Shown here one piece after another: positions 1 through 5,197 of a DNA stretch of 5,328 nt. Source of the stretch: Candidatus Rokuibacteriota bacterium (lineage in GTDB: Bacteria > JAUVQV01); NCBI GenBank assembly GCA_030609125.1, contig JAUWCW010000164.1, positions 1 to 5,328 of the forward strand. The letters are read 5' to 3'. Each line of letters opens with the position of its first letter. The stretch's first letter is position 1. Both the position numbers and the translations under genes were made by a program. The notes below the pieces were generated by a model. It worked only from the letters and a program-made list of their open reading frames with translations, made no database searches and had not been told where the DNA came from.

Positions 1-1216
1 CGAAGGGAATCAGCAGCCTGAGGCCGACGCCGCCCCCGGCGATCACGTTGTCGGTGCGGAACTGCGCGTCCTCGTCCCAGACGATGCCCGCATCCCCGAA
101 AAGCGCCGCTTCGAGCCCGAGGTGAAAGGTGGCGCCGAAGACTTCAAGGGGCCGCTTCTCGCGGAAGACGTAGCGGTATTCCGCCGTCCCGATCAGCTCG
201 TTCTTCCCCTGCCTCGCCCCGAGCTCCCAGCCCCGAACGGAGTTGGTTCCGCCGATGCCGAAATCCATGTATGCGGGGATGTCTTTTCCGACCTCCCCGG
301 TCTGCAGAGCGGTGTAGGCAAAGAGGGCCAGGGTGTGCCGGGGCCTGACGGGCTGATAGCGCCTGACGTCGAGAGAGAGCCTCCACCAGTCCCCGTCGCC
401 GCCGAGGGGGGCGCCCACCTTGAGGAGGTCCATTTCCGTCCACCACCCCCGGTGGGGATTCGACCATGCATCGCGGCTGTCGTATCCGAGAAAGAAACCG
501 GCGGCGTGCAGGTTGTCGTGGTTGTCATCCGAAAGCGTGATGCCGTCGACATCGCTCTTCATGCCGAGGTAAATAAGGTGCAGGCCTGCCCGGCGGCGAT
601 CGCCGAGGGTGCGCCCGAAGCGAAGATCCACCTCGAAGGAGTTCTCGTCGAAATCGTCGAGCTCGTTGTACCGGTCACGGTACCAGGCGGCGGCCCGGTA
701 GATGAAATGCCCGCCCGGGAGCCAGGGGTTCTCCGTCTGCAGCTCCACGGTCGTGGCCTGACCGAAGCGCGCCGCCCCGGAAAAGCTGATGCCCCTTCCG
801 AAGAGGTTCACGGCTTTGAGGCCCGGTCCGGCGGTCAGCCCGTCCGCGTCGGTGATGTCGGCTGTGATCAGCGGCAGGTAGGGGAAGGTTTCCTTGAACC
901 TGAAATCCAGCAGGACCTCTCCGTCCGCCTCGCGGGGATGAATCGAGATGGAGCTGAAGATGCCGAGCCGATCGAGGCGCTCCCTGTCCTGTACGGTTTT
1001 TTCCTCGAGGTACGGCTCGCCGACACGCGAGACGAGGGACGCTCTTACCAGCTGCTCGCGGGTGTACTTCAGCCCCGAGAGGCGTATCTCCCCGACTGGT
1101 TTGCCTTGGAGAGCATCGCCTCCACCGGCCAGAGCGGGGCCGCAGCCGATCAGGAACGAGGCGAGGAAGGCCATCGGGGCCGCATGGAACCTTCCGCTTG
1201 CCGGCAGTGTTTTCAC
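1..1216 (-). CDS. BamA/TamA-family (Omp85) outer-membrane protein with one POTRA domain, partial at its C-terminus
   Basis: Omp85 proteins insert or translocate proteins at the outer membrane. Reading the reverse strand from GTG at 1216 gives about 405 residues, open to the window edge. Residues 1-30 look like a signal peptide (K2, R9, hydrophobic 15-25, A-L-A at 28-30). Residues about 40-109 fit one POTRA domain (G-E-I-R-L-S-G-L at 42-49; R-L-G-I-F-S at 83-88). From about 110 the chain alternates like a beta-barrel, with N-L-F-G-R-G early and S-V-R-G-W at 326-330, the conserved lid-loop motif of the family. The visible end (G-G-G-V-G-L-R-L) resembles the penultimate strands, so probably only a few dozen residues are missing. 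An ATG at 1174 is an alternative start, but GTG keeps the basic n-region. It lies 62 nt downstream of the caspase-like gene on the same strand. BamA itself has five POTRAs, TamA three and TpsB two, so this is a small relative and probably not the essential BamA. Confidence 0.9.
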   Translation of the reverse strand, partial: MKTLPASGRFHAAPMAFLASFLIGCGPALAGGGDALQGKPVGEIRLSGLKYTREQLVRASLVSRVGEPYLEEKTVQDRERLDRLGIFSSISIHPREADGEVLLDFRFKETFPYLPLITADITDADGLTAGPGLKAVNLFGRGISFSGAARFGQATTVELQTENPWLPGGHFIYRAAAWYRDRYNELDDFDENSFEVDLRFGRTLGDRRRAGLHLIYLGMKSDVDGITLSDDNHDNLHAAGFFLGYDSRDAWSNPHRGWWTEMDLLKVGAPLGGDGDWWRLSLDVRRYQPVRPRHTLALFAYTALQTGEVGKDIPAYMDFGIGGTNSVRGWELGARQGKNELIGTAEYRYVFREKRPLEVFGATFHLGLEAALFGDAGIVWDEDAQFRTDNVIAGGGVGLRLLIPF

Positions 1217-1257
1217 GGTAGAAGAGTACAGGAAATCAGAGAAAAAATAAAAAGAAG
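1217..1257 (-). promoter_or_regulatory. Pyrimidine-rich, Shine-Dalgarno-free leader before the Omp85 start
   Basis: On the coding strand the 41 nt before GTG contain only 6 purines and nothing like GGAGG. It includes an AT-rich T-tract unusual for this GC-rich window. U-rich leaders can recruit ribosomes through protein S1, so translation here may be S1-dependent or coupled to the upstream caspase-like gene. I see no stem before the T-tract that would make it an intrinsic terminator. Confidence 0.4.
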
Positions 1258-1278
1258 GGCGTTCAGATCTTGGGGAGA

Positions 1279-2184
1279 CTACTTGATGATCAGGGTGTAG
1301 GGGCTGCCGCGATTGTCCCGCTGCTGGGGGTGCATGCCCGAGAAGAAGGCCGTGGAGCGTGGGGCCGCGTAGCTGAAGGCCTCCTGGGCCGTTATGCGGT
1401 CACCACCCGGGTTGGCCGGTCCAAGCATGCCTTCGACCATGTAGAAGGTGAACACGCCGTTGCGTAGAGAGCTGCTCTCCAGCGGCGACTCATTGGTTGC
1501 CGACGCGGTCTGCGTGATGACGCCCGCCGCGCGGTCGAGGTCCTTGAATCCGCCGCCGTCGGGCTGGCGCATCCGGGCGGCGCTCACGATGCCCCGATCG
1601 ATGAATTTTACCCTCCCCGGCGGCGCGAAGCGGCTCTTGATCATCCCCCCGCTGAAGCTGGAATCGAGGACGACAAGGACGTTGTTGGTCGGCAGACCGG
1701 TGATGATGGGCTCGAGTTCGTCGTCGCGGATGTCGTTGGCGTGAGAGTTCGACAGGGCGTCGTGGGGGACGATGTATTCGTCGAGACCGTCCGCCTCGTC
1801 GAGAGGGTCAAGGTCCGGTCCCTTGGTCCCGTGGCCGGAGAAGTAGAAGACGAACTTGTCGCCGGAAGAGAGGGAGCCGCCGACGCTGTTGATGGCGTCG
1901 ATGATGGCGGACCTGGTGGCCTGGGCGTTGAGGAGGACTGTTACGTCGTTGGGGCTCCAGTTGGCCCCCTGGATGAGGGCGTTGAAGTAGTCAAGGGCGT
2001 CGTCGTCGGCAAAGCTGAGGTTGAAGCTGGGAACGCGGTAGGCGGAGACCCCGACCACGACCGCCCTGTTGGCGCCGCCGTCGGAAGAGCCGGTGACCGA
2101 GTTGTCGCAGGCCGTGAAGGAGAGACCCGCAACGGCCGGCACGACAAGAGCGAAGATGATGGCGGGGCCGAAATTCCTGCGCAT
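1279..2184 (-). CDS. Caspase-like (peptidase C14) exported protein, catalytic Cys replaced by Ser
   Basis: 301 residues from ATG at 2184 to TAG. Residues 1-26 form a signal peptide with a lipobox-like F-T-A-C, so a lipoprotein anchored at C26 is plausible, though Phe at -3 is not ideal. The caspase fold starts at about 40 (R-A-V-V-V-G-V-S-A-Y) and continues through A-D-D-D-A at 59-63, the His motif Y-F-S-G-H-G at 114-119 (H118), an acidic D-E-A-D-G-L-D-E at 129-136 as in metacaspase S1 pockets, and V-V-L-D-S-S-F-S-G-G at 171-180. The family norm there is D-[SA]-C-[HFY]-S-G-G; here S176 (AGC) sits where the nucleophilic Cys should be. Downstream N-G-V-F-T-F-Y at 242-248 and I-T-A-Q-E-A-F-S-Y-A at 264-273 are typical of bacterial members. 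Length is complete for a one-domain protein. I infer either a pseudo-protease or, less likely, a Ser nucleophile. It leads the probable operon with the Omp85 gene and is divergent from the MscS-family gene. Confidence 0.93.
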   Translation of the reverse strand: MRRNFGPAIIFALVVPAVAGLSFTACDNSVTGSSDGGANRAVVVGVSAYRVPSFNLSFADDDALDYFNALIQGANWSPNDVTVLLNAQATRSAIIDAINSVGGSLSSGDKFVFYFSGHGTKGPDLDPLDEADGLDEYIVPHDALSNSHANDIRDDELEPIITGLPTNNVLVVLDSSFSGGMIKSRFAPPGRVKFIDRGIVSAARMRQPDGGGFKDLDRAAGVITQTASATNESPLESSSLRNGVFTFYMVEGMLGPANPGGDRITAQEAFSYAAPRSTAFFSGMHPQQRDNRGSPYTLIIK

Positions 2185-2187
2185 GCG

Positions 2188-2205
2188 CCTTTCAGGTTCC
2201 TTCCT
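2188..2205 (-). promoter_or_regulatory. Ribosome binding region of the caspase-like gene
   Basis: On the coding strand, AAAGG at 2188-2192 lies only 3 nt before the ATG, and AGGAAGGA at 2198-2205 lies 13 nt before it. Neither spacing is ideal, but together they form a purine-rich tract that supports this start. The signal peptide beginning M-R-R also supports it. Confidence 0.5.
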
Positions 2206-2260
2206 GGTGCAAAGTGACGGTTCCTGCCCCGAAGAAGCGGCGAATCAACACTTCAGCACT

Positions 2261-2289
2261 TTTTTACCCCGCGCGATGCCGTCTGTCAA
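2261..2289 (-). promoter_or_regulatory. Predicted sigma-70 promoter of the caspase-like/Omp85 operon
   Basis: On the minus strand a perfect TTGACA (2284-2289) is followed by a 17-nt spacer and TAAAAA (2261-2266, 4 of 6 matches to TATAAT). Expected transcription start is near 2254, giving a leader of about 70 nt before the ATG at 2184. The -35 box touches the 12-bp tandem repeat, so a repeat-binding protein could control it. Confidence 0.65.
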
Positions 2290-2312
2290 GAAGAGAATGC
2301 AGAAGAGAATGC
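2289..2312. repeat. Perfect tandem 12-bp direct repeat (two copies of AGAAGAGAATGC)
   Basis: Copies run 2289-2300 and 2301-2312 without mismatch. They abut the -35 box of the leftward promoter and sit about 47 bp upstream of the -35 box of the rightward promoter. A pair of identical sites about one helical turn apart between divergent promoters is a typical arrangement for a regulator binding on one DNA face. No such regulator is encoded in the window, and a replication-slippage duplication is equally possible. Confidence 0.7.
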
Positions 2313-2324
2313 GTGGGTAGAGGT

Positions 2325-2338
2325 GGGGAGTGATCCCC
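2325..2338. repeat. Small inverted repeat in the divergent control region
   Basis: GGGGA (2325-2329) and TCCCC (2334-2338) flank a 4-nt GTGA loop. No T-run follows, so it does not look like a terminator. An alternative pairing is GTGAT (2330-2334) with ATCAC (2350-2354), ending just before the rightward -35 box. Either could be an operator; five-base arms can also occur by chance in GC-rich DNA. Confidence 0.4.
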
Positions 2339-2358
2339 GACAGGGCTCCATCACGGGC

Positions 2359-2387
2359 TTGACAAGCACAACCCCGCCTTATAAAAG
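2359..2387 (+). promoter_or_regulatory. Predicted sigma-70 promoter of the MscS-family gene, placing transcription start at the start codon
   Basis: A perfect TTGACA at 2359-2364 precedes TATAAA at 2380-2385 (15-nt spacer, 5 of 6) or TAAAAG at 2382-2387 (17-nt spacer, 4 of 6). Either -10 box puts transcription start at about 2392-2395, essentially on the ATG at 2394. No Shine-Dalgarno sequence precedes that ATG, which agrees with a leaderless message. Confidence 0.65.
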
Positions 2388-2393
2388 CAAATC

Positions 2394-3971
2394 ATGAGAA
2401 AAGCGCTCCTGTTTGTTCTTGCACTCCTGCTGCTCTTCTCCCTGCCCGGGGCCGTCCGGGCGCAGGGTGAGGAGACAGGATCGGCAACGGCCGAAGAGGC
2501 CCCGAAGGCGATATTCCTCCCCGGTCAGACCACCCCTCTTCAGGAAGAGGCCGTCGAAAGCATCGTCGAGGCCCTCGGCGAGATCCTCACCCTTCACCCC
2601 GAAGACGCGCCCGCCGTCCTGGTCCTCCAGAACCGCCCCATTGTCACCCTGCGGGCGAGGTATGCCACCAATACCCCCCAGGAGAGGGCGGAAGAGGCTG
2701 TCAAGAATTTCGCCCGGGCCGTGGCGCACCGGAAGACTCCCGAAGTCTCAGTCAGAAAGTTCAGGCCCGGCAACATTCTCCTGGTCGGTGACGTGGGGAT
2801 CATCGGCGTCACGCGCCTCGACCTGGACCCTCTCGGCGTCGAGAGGCTGGAGGAAACAACGGCGAAAGCGGTCGAGAACCTCGAGCTGGTGCTGGCCGAG
2901 ATGCGGGAGCAGCGAAGCCTGCAGGCGATCCTGCGCTCCGTCGGTCTGTCCGCCCTCGCCAGCCTTGCCTTCGCGGTCCTTCTCTGGGTGGTCGCACGCC
3001 TTCAGGGTTTCCTGCTGCAAAGATTCGAGGCGGGAGTGAAGGCCGTCGAGAAGGACGTGGACGAAGCCACTATAGCCGAAACGAGCAAGGTGACGGCCGC
3101 CACGCGGAGCCTGATCGTCCTCTCGGCGTGGGCGGCCCGTTTCTTCCTGACCTTTACCTGGGTCGCCTTCGTGCTCGGGCTGTTCCCCTACACCCGCCCC
3201 TGGGGAGAGAAGGCCGGAGGCTTCGTCGTCGGGGCCGTCCAGGGCCTCGCCCTCGGCATCGCCCGCGCCCTGCCCAACATCTTCTCGGTCTTCCTGATAT
3301 TTCTGGTGGCGAGACTCCTGACGCGTCTCGTGAGAACCTTCTTCGACTCCGTGGAGTCCGGCAGGGTCAGGGCGTCCTGGGTCTTCCCCGAGACGGCCAT
3401 GCCGACGCGGCGCCTCCTCGTGTTCCTCATCTGGGGCTTCGCTCTCGTGGCCATGTACCCTTACCTTCCGGGAAGCGGCAGCGAGGCCTTCAGGGGCCTG
3501 AGCATCATCGTGGGGCTGATGATCTCGCTGGGAGGGAGCGGCGTGGTCGGCCAGGCGATGAGCGGTTTCGTCCTCATGTATTCCAGGGCGCTCCGCAAGG
3601 GCGACTACGTCCGGATAGGCGACACCGAGGGGGTCGTCCTCTCCCTGGGGATGCTGGCGACGAAAGTCAGGACCCCCAAGCGTGAGGAGATCACTATCCC
3701 CAACGCGGTCGTGATGAGCACGTCGACGAAGAACTTCTCCCGACTCGCCGGCAGGGAAGGCGTGATTCTTCACACCTCCGTCACCATCGGCTACGACGCT
3801 CCGTGGAGGAAGGTGCACGAGCAGCTCATCGAGGCCGCCGTCCGCACCGCCGGACTGAGGAAGAGTCCCGGGCCGTTCGTGATGCAGACGTCCCTCTCGG
3901 ACTTCTTCGTGGAATACCAGCTCAACGCCTACCTTGATAGGCCCGAGAAGCGCCTGCCCGTTCTGGCGTAG
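2394..3971 (+). CDS. MscS-family mechanosensitive ion channel, ended early by an in-frame TAG
   Basis: MscS channels open under membrane tension and release solutes on hypo-osmotic shock. The 525 residues begin with a clear signal peptide (M-R-K, hydrophobic 4-17, A-V-R-A at 20-23). A periplasmic domain follows at about 24-175, including L-Q-N-R-P-I-V-T-L-R-A and a Q-E-R-A-E-E-A segment, a type seen in larger MscS homologues. Likely membrane segments lie near 183-202, 240-264, 280-305 and 341-358. The Gly/Ala-rich pore helix spans about 366-397 (G-G-S-G-V-V-G-Q-A-M-S-G). Next come the beta domain (R-K-G-D-Y-V-R-I-G at 401-409; P-N-A at 436-438) and part of the C-terminal alpha/beta vestibule domain. 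Translation stops at TAG 3969-3971, but conserved MscS sequence continues in frame to TGA at 4079, where the protein would have 561 residues. The next in-frame Met after M1 is M170, so the ATG at 2394 is secure. No Shine-Dalgarno precedes it. Confidence 0.94.
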   Translation: MRKALLFVLALLLLFSLPGAVRAQGEETGSATAEEAPKAIFLPGQTTPLQEEAVESIVEALGEILTLHPEDAPAVLVLQNRPIVTLRARYATNTPQERAEEAVKNFARAVAHRKTPEVSVRKFRPGNILLVGDVGIIGVTRLDLDPLGVERLEETTAKAVENLELVLAEMREQRSLQAILRSVGLSALASLAFAVLLWVVARLQGFLLQRFEAGVKAVEKDVDEATIAETSKVTAATRSLIVLSAWAARFFLTFTWVAFVLGLFPYTRPWGEKAGGFVVGAVQGLALGIARALPNIFSVFLIFLVARLLTRLVRTFFDSVESGRVRASWVFPETAMPTRRLLVFLIWGFALVAMYPYLPGSGSEAFRGLSIIVGLMISLGGSGVVGQAMSGFVLMYSRALRKGDYVRIGDTEGVVLSLGMLATKVRTPKREEITIPNAVVMSTSTKNFSRLAGREGVILHTSVTIGYDAPWRKVHEQLIEAAVRTAGLRKSPGPFVMQTSLSDFFVEYQLNAYLDRPEKRLPVLA

Positions 3972-4079
3972 CTTCACGCGAACATCCAGGACACGTTCAA
4001 CGAGGCTGGAATCACCATCGTTTCGCCGCACTACGTCTCGGACCCGCCCCATCCGGCGCCCGAAGGCGACGGGTCCTGA
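3969..4079 (+). pseudogene. Detached C-terminal end of the MscS-family gene, in frame after the amber codon
   Basis: After TAG at 3969-3971 the same frame stays open for 35 sense codons to TGA at 4077-4079. It reads L-H-A-N-I-Q-D-T-F-N-E-A-G-I-T-I-V-S-P-H-Y, which matches the last helix and strand region of MscS homologues. These commonly carry an E-L-H-A-N-I-Q-D-x-F-N-E-x-G pattern, so TAG sits where Glu (GAG) or Gln (CAG) is expected, one base away from either. It was clearly coding until recently. Options are a nonsense mutation, a sequencing error, or suppression/readthrough of UAG. Without this tail the vestibule domain and its heptamer-stabilising C-terminus would be incomplete. Confidence 0.85.
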
Positions 4080-4086
4080 ACGGCCG

Positions 4087-5112
4087 CTACTCCTCGACGG
4101 TCAGGGTGTGGTCCTTGATGTGCCCCAGGGTTATCTCCATCCTGAAACGTGCCGCGAGAGTGGGGTCGTAGTCGAACTCTTCCGGATAGATCAGAACCGG
4201 CCAGACCTCGAAAAAGAGCCAGGGCCAGCGCGTCTTGAAGCGGGTGCGTATCCTCAGGGTGTAGTGTGTGTAGGAGTCGTCGGGTACGAGGATGTCCTCG
4301 TCGTCGAAGGGGGTGTCGTCGGCGGGAACCTTCTCCGCCGTCGCCTCGTACGCCAGGGCGATCCCGTCGCTGAACTTCTGAAAGAGCGAGAACCTCTGCT
4401 CCGGGAAGGGGTTGGCGTCCTCCTCCTCGAAGTACTGGAGTCGCGTACGTGACCGGAAGAAGAGCTTCTTCGTGATGGCGCGCTCGAAGTACTGCCGGAA
4501 GTCGTTTCGGAACCCCGTATCGGTGTACCAGTAGAGGCGGTTCGTCGAGCGGCCTGCCCACTCCATGCCGAGGGGATAGGCGAGCTGGAGGTTGACACGG
4601 CCGAAGCCGGCGAAGACCCAGTCCCTGATGCGGACACCGACGTCGAAGCTCAGCCCCCGCCGGTCCGTTTCAAAGCCGACGAATCGCAGGGCGATGTCGG
4701 ATTCGTTTTCCGCGTCCCGGCCGCCGGCTTCCGCGCCCTCTTCGTCGTCCTCGTTGGCGACGATGCGCAGCCTGTCCATCGTGCCGGGGAGGACGAGGTG
4801 AAGCCGAACGTTGGGGAAGAGATCCACCCCGGTCGTCTCCGTCCAGTCGAAGTTCAGGCGCAGCCTGATGCTGCTGGTGTTCTGCTCGAAGGTCGTGTGG
4901 CGCTCCGTCCCGAAGAAACCGTCGATGGAGTTGGCCATCTTCAGGACCATATCGGACATGTCCCGGTGAATGTCCTCCATCCGGGAGGTCTCCTCGGCCT
5001 GCGCTTCGGCCGCGTGTGCCGTTAGCGGGACAGCGAGGAGCAGGACGGCAGGAACAAGCGCAAGAACGGCCGGAGTCGCCGCTTTTCTGACAGGACGCGG
5101 AACGATCTTCAT
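4087..5112 (-). CDS. Secreted protein, putative outer-membrane beta-barrel, family not recognised
   Basis: 341 residues from ATG at 5112 to TAG at 4087-4089. Residues 1-34 are a signal peptide (R6, R9, K10; hydrophobic 15-30; A-H-A at 32-34). A short charged helical stretch with several Met follows at about 42-65. The rest alternates polar and hydrophobic residues in amphipathic strands rich in Trp, Tyr, Phe and Arg, such as I-R-L-R-L-N-F-D-W at 82-90, R-L-Y-W-Y-T-D-T-G-F and Y-T-L-R-I-R-T-R-F, as expected for a barrel wall. An acidic loop at about 120-139 (many Asp/Glu) may face outside or bind cations. The last residues are T-V-E-E, without the usual C-terminal aromatic, a point against a classical BAM substrate. 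It converges on the MscS-family gene with 7 bp between the TAG and the channel's TGA at 4079. I do not assign a function. Confidence 0.8.
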   Translation of the reverse strand: MKIVPRPVRKAATPAVLALVPAVLLLAVPLTAHAAEAQAEETSRMEDIHRDMSDMVLKMANSIDGFFGTERHTTFEQNTSSIRLRLNFDWTETTGVDLFPNVRLHLVLPGTMDRLRIVANEDDEEGAEAGGRDAENESDIALRFVGFETDRRGLSFDVGVRIRDWVFAGFGRVNLQLAYPLGMEWAGRSTNRLYWYTDTGFRNDFRQYFERAITKKLFFRSRTRLQYFEEEDANPFPEQRFSLFQKFSDGIALAYEATAEKVPADDTPFDDEDILVPDDSYTHYTLRIRTRFKTRWPWLFFEVWPVLIYPEEFDYDPTLAARFRMEITLGHIKDHTLTVEE

Positions 5113-5116
5113 TCAC

Positions 5117-5122
5117 CACCTC
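5117..5122 (-). promoter_or_regulatory. Ribosome binding site of the putative outer-membrane barrel gene
   Basis: GAGGTG on the coding strand ends 4 nt before the ATG at 5112 (GAGG core 6 nt before it). This is the best Shine-Dalgarno match in the window and fixes the start at the head of the signal peptide. Confidence 0.75.
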
Positions 5123-5149
5123 GTGCTGAGAGTTCCCCCCCATTTTCCC

Positions 5150-5197
5150 GAACCGGTTGATTTTCGCAACCCCTCCGGCCAATGCCATCGCCGGTTC
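5150..5197 (-). repeat. Spaced inverted repeat in the leader of the barrel gene
   Basis: GAACCGG (5150-5156) and CCGGTTC (5191-5197) are perfect 7-bp inverted copies 34 nt apart. The left arm overlaps the palindrome AACCGGTT (5151-5158). A competing shorter stem is CCGGC (5175-5179) with GCCGG (5190-5194). In the transcript the long pairing would form a stem about 40 nt upstream of the start codon; as DNA it could be a two-site operator. The rest of 5113-5328 holds no promoter I can call with confidence and no supported gene. Confidence 0.35.

Noticed and set aside
1142-1153. Lipobox-like L-I-G-C at residues 22-25 of the Omp85 protein
   Set aside because: Omp85 barrels are not normally lipidated, and an A-L-A signal peptidase I site follows five residues later. 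It is probably a chance match.
1236-1278. Intrinsic terminator between the caspase-like and Omp85 genes, suggested by the T-rich tract
   Set aside because: No stable GC stem precedes the tract; only the 6-bp palindrome AGATCT is nearby.
122-1300. 392-codon open frame on the plus strand opposite the Omp85 gene
   Set aside because: It has no recognisable motifs and covers the coding strand of a clear Omp85 protein. Long antisense frames are common in GC-rich DNA.
1741-2217. 158-codon plus-strand frame opposite the caspase-like gene
   Set aside because: Val/Gly/Glu-rich shadow of the caspase-like gene with no motifs.
3969-3971. Genome-wide reassignment of UAG to a sense codon as the explanation for the channel's internal TAG
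   Set aside because: Both complete neighbouring genes end in TAG at natural-looking C-termini, so UAG appears to be a normal stop here.
2748-4052. 434-codon open frame on the minus strand opposite the MscS-family gene
   Set aside because: Its composition (His, Asp, Arg, Gly-rich, low complexity) is typical of an antisense shadow, and the plus strand encodes an unmistakable channel.
5163-5185. Sigma-54-like promoter (TTGGC ... TTGC) on the minus strand upstream of the barrel gene
   Set aside because: The GG and GC elements are 11 nt apart instead of the strict 10, and the rest of the -24 element does not match.
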